Below are positions 26,701-38,407 of a DNA stretch of 64,000 bases, one piece after another. Position 1 is the stretch's first letter. Each line of letters begins with the position of its first letter. The position numbers and the translations under genes were made by a program. Source of the stretch: Larimichthys crocea (lineage: Eukaryota > Chordata > Actinopteri > Sciaenidae); NCBI RefSeq assembly GCF_000972845.2, contig NC_040020.1, positions 1,798,669 through 1,862,668 on the forward strand, read 5' to 3'. Under the pieces are notes generated by a model that worked only from the letters and a program-made list of their open reading frames with translations, had not been told where the DNA came from and ran no database searches.

Positions 26701-28104
26701 ATTGTAATTTTGTGGAACTCTCATTTCACACACATTTCAATGAGTTATTGATATTTTCTGCTGGCTTCTAACTACAGGTTTAGTTTGACACTAAAACACT
26801 CCTGTTGACACCGCAGCTTTTATTTCTCTCTCAAACACATCACGAAATGCAGGTGTAGATGTGCTTACTCATCAGGTTCACACTAAATAATCTATACACA
26901 GCACATGTATGAACAAAAAAAAATATAAACCTGACAGGCTCATGTAGCTGAAATACAGAATTTATTTATTTTCACAGGAAACCCCGCGGCCAGTCTTGGA
27001 GGTGACTACCATCAAAAAACATACCAGGCTTTAAGAGGCGAACGCCGAATATTGCAAAAAGAAAATGGAAAAAATCACTGTGAAGCGGTGTTCACTGCAT
27101 GCATTCCATTATCTTGTTTTTTTTTTGGAGGAAAGGGGGCATTGTGACTGACAGAAAAGAGGCACCTAATCGGGGAAGGCGGACAAAACTGATAGACGGA
27201 GTGAATACGCTGCTGAACTGAATGCCCTGCAGGAGGTGCGCTATTGACAGAGAATAAACTCGGCTGCACTGACCACAGCACACACGTTAAAAATTACAGA
27301 TGACATTAGATTTCAGTTAGATTTTATGTATTGTATCATTGACCCAAAAAAACTGAAATGTTTTAGGATTCTGGGGGAGCTCTGGTCTTTTCTAGGAGAG
27401 TTAAGCTCCCAGTATTTCAAACACTGCTTGCTCAGTTCAAAAGAAGAACTGGTTGTTGCTGCTGTCTTGCCATAAATCACTGTTAAAGTTTGCCCCTCGT
27501 CTTACAGGACAATTAATAATTCATACAAATCTGCTGGACTGCAGGTGTGCAAAGTTTTTAGATATCTGCACCAGTGAAGAACAAGTTCCCCGTGCACACT
27601 CCTTCAGTTCAGTTTTTGATATAGACCCCTGCAGCACATCAGTGTAAGACTCGGATGGACTTGGATGTGCACCATAGGGCAGAACACTTTTACTGAGTTT
27701 AACTTGCAGATAAAATCAAACACTGAAACAAGTTTTTTTTAAACCCGATTGTAGACAGTGTCCTATAGCTTCAGAGATGCCCTCCGTGGGTCTGTTTTGT
27801 GGATGTTCAGGATATTAGGCAGCCTATCTTCCTCCATCATTCCTCTTTGTTGGCCCGCGGAAAGGATCAAAGGACTGAAAGAGGTTTTTCATGCTGCCTG
27901 CCATTTGTCCCCCAGCTTTAAAGACAATAGATGACAGGGGCGAGTCAATCGAATTGTCAATAAGCAGCATGGACCTTCAGTTCAGGAGCTGTATGGGAAT
28001 TTGCTAAAGAGGGTTAGCCCCAGAAATTGATCACTGTATATATTATATATAAGAATATTCTTACTTTTATAGAGTTCTATTATTTATTCTTCTCCTATTG
28101 TCTT
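23781..28104. other. gene-free intergenic stretch
   Basis: No supported exon, RNA gene or transposon. A purine-rich run lies at 26579-26610. Confidence 0.4.
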
Positions 28105-28389
28105 TTATTCCAGAACTTTGTATCTCGCTGCTTCAGACTTGTTAGCTGCATCCTCTATTACTCTTAAGGACAAATCATTCGCTTCTTCTGTAGCCAGACT
28201 GCAATATTTTTCCAATGTTCTTTTCTTTCTCTTAGTCAGTTTAAATTCAAGTCCACTCTCTACCGGGGGAAACTTTACTGCAGCGAAAGCAAGTTTGTGC
28301 TCATCACTTAATATTGGGGACAGTGTGGACACTTTTAAGTAATATTGCAGCAATATTGCAGGTTGTTTTTGTCCATATATGTAACCCAC
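28105..28389 (-). other. unrecognised 94-codon open frame
   Basis: Minus-strand frame MGYIYGQKQPAILLQYYLKV... continuing to ...NKSEAARYKVLE, rich in Lys, Glu and Ala in its C-terminal half, with helix-like spacing. I do not recognise the family. It has no clear splice sites, no neighbour exons and no stop-free extension. It may be a relic of a transposon ORF or chance. Confidence 0.2.
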
Positions 28390-29859
28390 ATGGGGAAATA
28401 CTGTTTGTCAAAGGCCAAACAACAGAAAGTTTTGATATATTTTCTTATCCTTATCTAGTCATATAGAGTGAAACATAACACTGTTGGATTAGGCTATGTC
28501 TCAAGGCTGGTGTTTTAGTTATAATGAGGTTTTTCTACCTTTTGAAGTAGAAACTTTCGATTCTGATTGTCTGCAAAGTTCATAGCATTTTCACCGTAAC
28601 CCATGGCGGTGGAAACTGGACTTGCACTTGATTCCAGAGGATAGATGATCACCTGTGTGATCATTGGACATCGTCTTTTTCATAAAATGTCAGCAGAATG
28701 TCCTAAAAGAGTGCGGTATGTTTGATGATACAGCTCTCATGCATTGAAGATGCTGATGTGTTTAAGTTCCTTCTGGACTGTCACACTCCGGGAACAAAGA
28801 GAGTGGAGTCAGTGCAAAATATAAAACGTAGCCGCCAAAGTCTCCCAGCCTCAAATCTGAAATATATAAATCATCCACTGAGATCGAAGCTGAACGTTTA
28901 CTCTCTCTTTTTGTCTGTTGTTTGCTCTCGTACTTTTGGCAGATTACGAGTTCTTGTTCTGGTGCCATGGTGGATTTTGTGACAGAAAAATTCATATTCA
29001 TTTGGAAGTTGGAAATTTACAACAGGTGGCTTAAGATCCTGGAGCTTTATCATAATAACTGTATAGCTATTGGTCTTTTACGTTTATACAGTTATGAAAA
29101 CACGAGCATCATTTCTATGTGAAAACAGAAAGCTTTATTTTTATGCATGGTATAAAGGTGTGTGTTCTTTTTTTAAAATTGTACTGAGAGATATTTCGCC
29201 TGAGAAAATGTGAAAGGTAAAGCAAAGAATCCAGACTTCTCACATGTGGACCTGCACGTGGCATGGCGGCAGCATAAATCACAACAGATAAGTGGTTAGA
29301 GTCAGCGTGATGAATAGCTGTCTGAGTAGAGCACACAGCCCTCTAGATGTCCTGATGAGAAGTTATATGAATGCTGGTTTGTCATCTCTGAGTGTAGAAA
29401 ATGAACTATGAGGAAAGAAATCCCTGCTGTTTGGGCCATTTCTTATGTTTTTTTGTTTTTTTTGTGAGGGCGCAGACAAAACTGCTTTTTTGGTTTCACT
29501 TCAAATCTACATTTGTCAAACTTGATGAGTGATTCAGACACAAATATGCACAAATGCATGCTCCAGACTGATTTGGCCTCTTCCCCAAAAACTCCAGGAA
29601 ATGTTATTGATAGAGAACGAAGCAGCCAAATGGCTCAAGGAGGAAACTTAACTTCAACTTACTGTTGAAAAAGAACGTGTGTCAGTTTAAATTCTTATAA
29701 ACTTATATATAAGGGACACAAATGAACCTATTTTACATTTTCTGTTGTGTGAAAGCTGTTTGCCTCCTTTTCCAGAGTCTTCCTGTTGTTTTGTGTTTCT
29801 GTCTGTCTCCCTCTATTAATCAACCTCTTTCTGCATAAAAGGCCGCCTCGGCCTTCCAG
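28390..29859. other. gene-free intergenic stretch
   Basis: Nothing recognised. Confidence 0.45.
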
Positions 29860-30150
29860 ATGTTCCTCAGATTGCTTAATCACTCTCATGGTAATTACAC
29901 TACAGCTGAGTGTTTGTTTGGAAAATATCATACTTGAACTCTTGTCGAACCGTGATCTCCTAGTGCTCCAGGAGAACCACTCACTGCCACTCACCTGCCT
30001 CGTCTCCGTCGGCTCTGTCACGTCTCCACACCTGCACCCTGGATTACTGCCAGCACCAGCTCTGCATCTCCATCTACACTGCACCATTCCCTTTCCGAAT
30101 AAACCTGATTCAGTTCTCTGGCACCTTAGAGTCCGTTCTCTATGACAGTT
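29860..30150 (+). repeat. possible retroelement 3' end, copy 2
   Basis: A C-rich stretch (CACTCACCTGCCTCGTCTCC..CTGCACCATTCCC) followed by AATAAACCTGATTCAGTTCT, ACCTTAGAGTCCGT and TATGACA. Shares its 3' end with 23400-23780. Confidence 0.45.
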
Positions 30151-31094
30151 TCATCATTTGTATGCGGATTAAACAAAGGGATTTAACATGTCAGTGATCA
30201 AAATTCTCTTTATACTTTCCAGCCACTGAGAATTCATACAATCACAGGCCTGCGTCACTGATCCTTTCTCTTCTCTCTCAGTTTTCACAGCACTGGAGCA
30301 AATATGAGAATTAGTTTGGCTTTGTGATTTGTGAGAAAATAGCAAATATGAATTTCAGCCTAAGAGCAACAGACAGGATTATTCATTAAACCTGGTGATC
30401 TTTCTGTTTTGGCCAAGTGACATCTTCTAAAAAGACGGAATCAAAATCAACAGTTCTGACAATCCAAACTGGCAGACACGGTTTGAAATAAGCCCGGTGT
30501 AAACAGTAGCTATGTGCCATTCGTGTGGCAATTTTACTATGACAGGAGAAATACAAACAATTTATCTTTACTCGGGGTTGTCATATTTCTGAAAATGATA
30601 GAATCCACCTCTGTTAGATTGGAAATTGTTGATGGGATTTTCCAGAGAATCTACTGCAATCAACACCACTCCTCTGCCCAAGGCTGCTGCTGCTGCTGGA
30701 CAAGACACTGAGCCATCAACTATGTTGCCTCTTACATAACCCGTTCCCTCTAAAGCCTTTTCACGGTTGAAGTCATCTGAAATGGACTCATGTCTCTCAT
30801 GTCAGTAAGTAAAAAACAGAAATAATAAGAGCTCGAATTATGATATAGAATCTGAAACGCTACAGTAATCATGTTGGTGTGTATTTCAGCGTGCACAATA
30901 AATTATATAAATAAATCGTGCTGGTGCACCACGTCTATGCAGGAGGTGTAGTGTGAGCAGCATGTCAGGAGAGCAGCAGCTTCGGGTTGTTCGCCCAGGA
31001 CGCAAATGTAGCCAGAACCGGCGCTGGCTTCAGTCATCTGTCTGTGTCTATGCAGGATGCATTCAGGCACATTACTGAGTGTAGGTCACCAGCA
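30151..31094. other. gene-free intergenic stretch
   Basis: Nothing recognised; a short CTG run at 30684-30700. Confidence 0.45.
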
Positions 31095-31318
31095 TTTTGG
31101 CAGCACTAAAGCACTGAATGATTTAAGCGGCCGCCCCGTGTGTGGAGGCTACAGTCCTCGCTGCAGCTGGCCCTGTTCGAATCCCGCATCAGACGGCCAT
31201 TTACTGCGTGTCACTTCCCCTCTCTCTGCCCCCTGCTTCCTGTCTATCTTTAGCTGTCCTATCAATAAAGGTATAAAAAGGCCAAAAAAATAATCTTAAA
31301 GAAAAAAAAAAGCATTGA
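31095..31318 (+). mobile_element. tRNA-derived SINE
   Basis: Has an RNA polymerase III B box GTTCGAATCC at 31175-31184. It is preceded by GTGTGGAGGCTACAGTCCTC and followed by CTTCCTGTCTATCTTTAGCT and GTCCTATCAATAAAGG, then an A-rich tail (AAAAAGGCCAAAAAAATAAT). This fits a common percomorph tRNA-SINE from memory. The A-box region is degenerate, so it is not a functional tRNA gene. Confidence 0.8.
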
Positions 31319-31391
31319 ATGACAATAGATATGCATGTAAAACATAATATAATGTTATATAATTGTGTATCTTTTCCATCCAAGCGGCAAA

Positions 31392-31690
31392 CTGCAGTTC
31401 CTTGAATGGCAGCTTGAGGCCGGCTACATAACCAGCCAGTCTCCATAAGCCTCTATGTTAAAATGTCCAACTTAACAGCAATAATAAAAATGTTTACAGC
31501 CTGGTACAAAAAGCTGTTTTGGTCTCTATAGCTAATTTCCCCGTTCATGACAACTGTACTGATCAAAACTCACCCCAAGGTTTAAAATTATGCATAATTA
31601 ACAGCTGCTTTGATTGACAGGATACCATTACAGGTGGCTTGTTTGAGCACCCACGGCTTCATTCAGCCCCACATCAGCTCCACCCACGAC
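31392..31690 (+). repeat. dispersed repeat family A, copy 3 (fullest copy)
   Basis: Blocks CTGCAGTTCCTTGAATGGCA, CTTGAGGCCGGCT, AAAATGTCCAACTTAACAGC, TTTTGGTCTCTATAGC, TTCATGACAACTGTACTG, TTATGCATAATTAACAGC, TTGATTGACAGG and GGTGGCTTGTTTGAGCACC. Shares order with 14218-14480 and with the inverse of 6370-6594. Confidence 0.75.
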
Positions 31691-33823
31691 CCACATATTG
31701 GCCCATTTTTAGAGTAACCAGGAGGCGGCGGCAGCAGCAGGACTGCCAAGACTGCAGCAACCAGAGCCACCACACACTGAGCTTCACAAAGGCTCTCCAG
31801 AAAACCTGCGAGACAGGCTGCCAAAACACGTCGTGGATAGAGGCCATTAAATTTGTTGTAATCAATGTTTTTGTGTTAACAGTTAGGTGACGATGTGGAA
31901 CATAAATTGGGTTTACAGACAACATCCCTGTTTTGGTTTAGTCTTAAAACTCTAGCTGGTGAACATAGTGCAGCATGCAGGCATGCAAGAGCTGGATAGC
32001 TCTAACAGGAACCGGTGGACTCCAAATGAATGCTAAAGTTTCTCCTGGTCTGCTGAATTGTGAAATAAGAGAGTCCTACATTACTCACGTTCATCTACGT
32101 GTGAAATTTTAATAACTGATAGATTTAACTCCAGTGACCTTTTTTCATCCCCCTGCCTGACATCAGATAAAAGCCCACATGCATCAGGGATTCATAATAA
32201 CTTTACTACTGTGTTAAAAGTCAATACAGATATAACCAGACATTATAGATTCTCATGTGGTTTGGAGCCTAAGCCTCACGTTATGAATTCACGTGTAGTT
32301 TGGAGCCTCAGTCCTGCCGTTAAAGCTTGTTTCTGTGTTTTATGAAGTATAAAAACTCTAAAAATGTAATATTATTTCCGTCTTTGTTTCTTCCTGTTGG
32401 AATATTGACGCTGTTGACGTCTCTAATTCTTTTTCAAGAAGATATTTGTTTTTAACAATAAATTGTTTTTCTTCTATCTATCTGATATAGCATCTGTTAC
32501 TATATAACACCGTCAGTGATCAAACTGTGAAATAAGATTAAATGTTGCATGATGCAGTGGCGTGACCCTGAACCTTCCCTGAACTCCAATCAGAGAAAAT
32601 AGACTGCATTAAATAGTTCTTCTGATTATTATTCATTTATCTGAAGTCTTCATTACCAGCCTCCTTTTCACTTGGTGTAATATACTCTGATGTAACATAC
32701 ATAAGGTACTGTAATTGCCAAAGACACTTATTACTCATTATCCTTCTTTAGTCTTAATGAGTTTTTTTTGTACTTTACTGACAGACAATGGAGGTACTTT
32801 TGTCACGTGACTTGATCGTATTAAGATGTGTTCAGGCTCTTGGAAGAAAGTGACATTTCAGAAGGACATTTCACAGCGTGAAACACGTCAGAGCTAGATT
32901 TCTGTGGACCGTCTTCATTTCACATAACGTGTATTTTGCAACAACGACAACAAAAAAACCCTTAAAGACAGAAATATTTACGTTTTCCACAAGTCGTATC
33001 ATAATTTGTGGATTGAATCTGTTTCATCCATGTTTATGTATCCATGCTGAACTATATGTCTCAAATATGACATCATGTATAAAACCTTTAATTGGTAGTA
33101 TTTAAGTATATTTATTTTATATTTGATATATTTCATGAGTTCATTTTTTATTTCCCTATTATGTTGTTACAGAAAGTTTCTGCATCAACTCTAACTGCCT
33201 GTTAACTGGAGCCATTTACAGCATTAACATGAACTGCATGTCTGCTTACTTTGGGAATTGGAACAGCCTTCCAACATAATACTGTTTAAGTGTCTCCAGA
33301 AATATCAATACAGTTACTTAGCAGAAGCCAGTCTGGACTCCTTCCCAGTCTGAGAACTGTCACTGTGCCATGGCTGGATTAACCACGTTGGATGGTTTGT
33401 CATTACTGCAGCTCCTACCAGGCACAGCAATAATGTATTCAAAGATATCTAGATTTACATTTGATTGATCACTTTATTAACATCCACTCAAAGATAAGCT
33501 GATTAAAAATACATATCACATCCCCTTACCCACTGCTCTTTATTAATAATTGTGCATAAGTATCTGCATTAACTGGGATACTATGCTGTATTTTATTGCG
33601 AGAAATCCTGATCCAGAATAGTTTCCCCATTAAGAGGAACTCTTTGGTCGGACTTGTTCCACTGATGGCATGATGATGGTAGGCTGCGCCACCTACAGGA
33701 AAGAGGAGTGACAGCAGGAGGTCAGAGCTTCAGATGTAGGCGCGTCATTACATCCAGAAATCTTGTGATACTGTCACTGTACTTTATGTTTATGATTGAG
33801 GTCATAGTGCATTTTATAGCTTA
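31691..33823. other. gene-free intergenic stretch
   Basis: No gene supported. Confidence 0.45.
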
Positions 33824-33993
33824 ACTGGGTGGCCAATATATTAGAGGCAGCTCTGACTAAAATGCAGTCCACTGCAAAAAAAAACAACCTCAATAGTTAA
33901 ATTAAGAGTTAAATCTCTCTGACAGTATCAATAAAAGCTGATGCTGGATAACTAGATTATATTGTAGCTGTACCTAATGAAGTGGCTGCTGAA
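33824..33993 (+). mobile_element. short TIR element (MITE-like)
   Basis: Left end ACTGGGTGGCCAATATATTAG and right end TACCTAATGAAGTGGCTGC are imperfect inverse complements. They resemble the fish GTACCTAATAAAGTGGCC termini. About 170 bp, non-coding. No target-site duplication could be set with confidence. Confidence 0.5.
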
Positions 33994-34798
33994 TCTAATT
34001 TTTGCAAACCGTCTTACTCTCTTTTTATTCGCAGGATGATGTGGATACCAAATCACCTTCGATCAATCGTTTAGATTTATATTTGCTGAAGATCTCTCTT
34101 GAGGCAGAGACTGTCTCAGTTTATGTGCTGTAATGGGGAAAAGGGAGCTCGAGTGATTGAGCTTTGCATTCCATAAGAGATGCAAAAGAACAGTCAAAAT
34201 CAATGCGACCGAGTATTATGGCTTAAACCCCAGAAACCATTCCAAGTCTACGTTTCATATAAAAGCAGCCAAAGAGTTCCACTTGCTGGCTTTTCTGGAA
34301 AATCTAGTACGTGAACCAGTAGTCAAGATTTTAATAGCATCTTTTGGTTACGCCATCTATGCCTGGTAAAAAGGGGTTTCTGCTGTCTTTACTTTTAAAC
34401 CGACAATCTGTCACAATTAGGCCTCTTTATGCAGCAATTTGTCAAGTGCGAGGCGACAGTCGACAGTTTAAGTGAATCAAAGACCATAAATGACTTTGAG
34501 TCCTGTTCCAAAGTGTGTCCCCATTTTTAAACGTTTCATCTCTCTCTTCTTTATGAAAGCAGGCTTTTGTTTTACCTTAAGTCAGGCCATTAAGAGCACT
34601 GTTGACATTAATTGTGGTTTTCTCTCATTAACAAAACTACCCCCCAGAGTCATGGAATACAAAATTATATAAAGGATTCATCATAAAAATATAAATTAGC
34701 AACACTATAGATGTGGGTGGGTTTATTAGCGCTTTACTCCACCTCCTAATCAGCTTAGTAGGCTGTTTTATAATAACTATGGCCAGTAAATTTTCAAT
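33994..34798. other. gene-free intergenic stretch
   Basis: Nothing recognised. Confidence 0.45.
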
Positions 34799-34826
34799 AC
34801 ACACACACACACACATATATATATAC
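34799..34826. repeat. (AC)n(AT)n microsatellite
   Basis: Pure CA repeats running into TA repeats. Confidence 0.95.
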
Positions 34827-34987
34827 AGCTTTATTTATTGGTTTAATTCACTAAAGAAATGAAAACTGTCTTCATCACCTCCTCACTTGCTCCTTGTGGA
34901 ATTAATACTGATGAGAAAATACATCCCTTATAAACTCATGACATACACAGAATATTACTCTAATGAAATATTTACATTTATATTATC

Positions 34988-35060
34988 AGCGGTGGAAGAA
35001 CAGATCCTTTACTTAAGGTGTAAAAGCACTAATACCAAACACTGAAAATACTCCACTACT
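34988..35060 (+). repeat. fragment of a fish MITE-like repeat
   Basis: GCGGTGGAAGAACAGATCCT, TTTACTTAAGGTGTAAAAGC and ACTAATACCAAACACTG followed by AAAATACTCCACTACTAT are typical of a very common fish repeat. A second fragment of the same family is at 37564-37631. Confidence 0.65.
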
Positions 35061-35140
35061 ATAAAATTATAATTCTTAATTATATAGTATATATATAAGT
35101 ATTACAGCAAATGTATATATACTGTAGGAGCAAATGTATC

Positions 35141-35226
35141 CATTCAGAGGACATCATGAGAATCATTAACAGCTGAGCTGTGGCATTCAGAGGACATCAT
35201 GAGAATCATTAACAGCTGAGCTGTGG
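35141..35226. repeat. exact tandem duplication, 2 x 43 bp
   Basis: Copies at 35141-35183 and 35184-35226 are identical (start CATTCAGAGGACATCATG, end GCTGAGCTGTGG). Confidence 0.9.
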
Positions 35227-35978
35227 TCGTAATTATGACTGAAGTGTAAGCCCTGGATGTGTAACAGCTCTGACTCCACTTATCTGCAGTGATGAAGAAA
35301 ATGACTTCCCCTCGGTCTCCCGTAACCTTTTGGCAAATGGAAAATTGTTCATACATTATTTTGTACTCCGACTGACTCATCCAGTCTTTCAACAGGTTGA
35401 ATATTTCATGTTGTTGATCATTACTGTGACCAGAACTGACATGTCGAGAGCGGCTAGTCTGTGTTTCTGGTCGACCACAGAGTCATTTTTACTAAAAATG
35501 AAAAACTGAACTGTTCGTATTTGAAAGACAGCAAAGGAAAATAATTGGCACTGAGATTTAAAAATAGAGTAGGACACTGTGAGTCACTGAAAGCCAATGA
35601 AATGTTCTTTGAGTGAAGAAATTGTCAACGGGTTTATTCCTGAAATAAGAGCAGTAAACAAAAGTTGTTCTGGAACTTTTAGGATCTGATCTTTGTTTGA
35701 TTGTTTGTTGATTTTCAGCACTTTCTGTCCACGTTTTCTTAAAAGCTTGACATATTCTAAATTAAACTTAATGTATCATTGATAGCTGAGTCCACAGAGA
35801 GATTTTAGGATGGCAGCTGTTCTTTATCGAGCTTCTTCTGCCTGGAAAAACAGATTTTCTGTTAGATTATTGTTGTTTGATTCATATAATCATTTCATGT
35901 TTTATTGATATTGTGTGATTTTCAAATGACTGTCTTATCATTGTTGCTTTTTCCTCATTCATCTTTGACTGTGCACTT

Positions 35979-36037
35979 GGTTGATGAGCGTCTAACTTTG
36001 ATTTAGATTCTAAATCAAAGTTAGACACTCATCAACC
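35979..36037. repeat. near-perfect 28-bp inverted repeat (hairpin, 3-nt loop)
   Basis: Arm 35979-36006 and arm 36010-36037 are reverse complements with a single mismatch (GATGAGCG versus CACTCATC), separated by ATT. About 200 bp before a hAT-like fragment. Confidence 0.95.
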
Positions 36038-36237
36038 GTAAAGTTCATTACTATAATTTTCAACACCAGTTACTTGTTAAAGTTTGTGCAATTTTATGAA
36101 ATGTTTTGTAAAAGTGTTGTTCAATAAATTTTAAGTTAAATTTAAAATTTCACAATGTTCTTGTGCTTCTTTACACCAAAACAAAGGGAAGACATGATAT
36201 TTTGGTTATTTATAGCTAAGTATGCTTTAATTTTAAT

Positions 36238-36310
36238 GGTCCGGCCCACGACGTCTACCTAGGGGTCGTATGTGGCCCGCGATGTGAAATGAGTTTGACA
36301 CAACCTGATT
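36238..36310 (+). repeat. transposon end fragment (hAT-like)
   Basis: GTCCGGCCCACGACGTCTAC, then GTATGTGGCCCGCGATGTGA and AATGAGTTTGACAC. From memory the TGTGGCCC...AAATGAGTTTGACACCCCTG text is a recurrent vertebrate hAT-derived repeat end. Confidence 0.45.
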
Positions 36311-36724
36311 TAGAAGGATCATTTACACCAGCAGCCAATTATCAACCTCTGTTTTAACGAAACCACCTCTTTTTTTAATGAAACATTAATTCATGGAGGT
36401 AAACTACTCCTTTGTGCAGATCTCAAAGGTCAATTACTCTGAAGACAGCTCACAGCTATGAGGGGGGAAAAAAGAGTCAAGGTGTGCAGAATTTTAACAG
36501 CTCTTTGTAAAACACACACATGCATTTGAAGAGCTATCTTAAAAACTTATGAATGATTGAACATGTGTTGAACACATCTGTCCTCTTGCAAGAAATACAT
36601 GCAAATAACCAACAGCTGTCTCCTTAAATTACAAACACCAGTCACGCACACTTCCCAGTCTGCAGCCAATAGCATTGCATAAGAGGAGGTCACATGAGGC
36701 TCATCTGATCTTTGAGGTGTAGTG

Positions 36725-36991
36725 TAGTGATGGGAAGTTCGGTTCTTTTTAGGGAGTCGGATCATTTGACTCAAACGGCTCTTTGTTTTACCACTTATAC
36801 CTGTTATAATTCAGCCAAATGTAGTGCTGTCTTTGACTTATGATTTGTATATGTATGAATATATCATTTCAATTAACTAAAAACAAATTCAAAAATAAAA
36901 ATAAACGCCTCACGTACTGGAGTCGGCACCCATCGTTCACTTAAAAGATCCGGCTCTTTGAACCAGCTCGTTCAGGATCGACACGTCACTA
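36725..36991. mobile_element. hAT-type MITE with 8-bp target-site duplication
   Basis: 267 bp from TAGTGATGGGAAGTTCGG to ..CACGTCACTA; the termini are imperfect inverted repeats (TAGTGATG versus TAGTGACG). It is flanked by GTGTAGTG (36717-36724) and GTTTAGTG (36992-36999), an 8-bp duplication with one mismatch, as expected for hAT insertions. The interior has inverted GGTTC/GAACC-type segments and no ORF. Confidence 0.8.
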
Positions 36992-37433
36992 GTTTAGTGT
37001 GTTGGACCTGACCAAAGGTGAGTTTCTAAAACGAGTTTTTCTGAGCTTCTACTCGATTTTGCAACATATAAACAGTCGATATGTAAATTCCACACCGCAG
37101 GTGGACACGGTTTGTTTAGCTGTGATGAAAGCTGCTTGTGCAGAGTCGGTGGAGAAACGTGTTTTGTAACACCGAGTGCAGTCCTGTCAGATTTAACGTT
37201 GCATGCACGCACCTGTCATTCATGCACACTTGAACAAAGGCAGATGAAGTGAACTCAGAAACAGCAGCAGCCTTATGCACCTGTTGAAGACACCTGGCGT
37301 CCACAACAGTCCCTAAAAATCAAAATGTTAGTGTGCGCACTTATTCTGAATTTTACGGTTATGGCAATGGCTACAACTGAATCATAAGTGGACAGAATAA
37401 ACTTTAAACTCTGACTTTATTTACTTACTTTTA

Positions 37434-37495
37434 ATAGGATAGAATAGACTTTAATAATCCCACACCAGGGACAATTCACAGTGGATTAAAAAAAA
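37434..37495 (+). repeat. retroelement tail fragment
   Basis: GATAGAATAGACTTTAATAA followed by TCCCACACCAGGGACAATTCAC and an A-run resembles the 3' tail of a fish LINE/SINE family. Confidence 0.45.
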
Positions 37496-37563
37496 ATACT
37501 CCTAATGCTAAATAAAAAATACAATTAAAGATATACTAAAAAGAAATAAAGTTAATAAAAATA

Positions 37564-37631
37564 CAAATACCATACTGTAAATATACTCCACTGCAAGTAA
37601 AAGTCCTGCATTTAAAACCTTACTTAAGTAA
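37564..37631 (+). repeat. fragment of a fish MITE-like repeat
   Basis: ATACTCCACTGCAAGTAAAA, GTCCTGCATTTAAAACC and TTACTTAAGTAA match the internal part of the same family as 34988-35060. The AT-rich continuation to about 37830 probably belongs to it. Confidence 0.65.
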
Positions 37632-38369
37632 ATCAGCTAGATTTTCACAAATACCTTTATTTAGCTATCATATATGATGTTTTTTTTTAATTAATATTAC
37701 TGCTGAATTATGTGTATGTTGCATTTAATTGCTGTAGATGTTTGAACTTGAGCTAATTAACTACTTTATATACTGTTGGATGGTTTAATCTACAGCTATA
37801 CATGATATTCTATAAGAGCTGTACTGTGAGAGCCAGATATGTCTAAAAGATTGAATAAAATAAGAGTTATATACACTACATCCACTTTTCAAGTATATAA
37901 TGGTACCAGTTTGCTAAAGTGATGCCACAGTGGACAGGTTAGTTCAAACATAAGCTCAAATGTTTTCAGGATTTCAAAATAAAGCTCCACATTATGGATT
38001 ACCGCCTTCACCTGTCACTGGCGATGTCACTGTAACTGTAACTGTAGGCATGAAAAGCTGTTTTGATACGTTATTACAGTATTAACAACATAGGCTGTTT
38101 TTTGACTCAGAAGAAAATCGCAGGGAAATGAAACAAAAATTTGACAGAACCTGTCACAACACTGTGTGTTACCCAACTAAACAAGCTCCATGCCAGGAAT
38201 ACAAATGAAAGAATATGTCTGAGGAAAAAAGGCTGAAAGAGACAGAAAAGTTTGGCTTTTTGTTTGTTTCGCTTTGCTTTGTGCTGCTTGTTAAAGTAGA
38301 AATGAAAAAGCAGAGCACTAAGTGGGTGAACTCAAACCTGAAGGGCTGAATAGAACAAACTGCAGAACG

Positions 38370-38407
38370 CACACACACACACACACACGCACACACACAC
38401 ACACACA
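38370..38407. repeat. (CA)n microsatellite
   Basis: CA repeats with one CG interruption. Confidence 0.97.

Noticed and set aside
31118..31190. tRNA gene
   Set aside because: It has a B box but a degraded A box and no cloverleaf; the A-rich tail and downstream body show a SINE.
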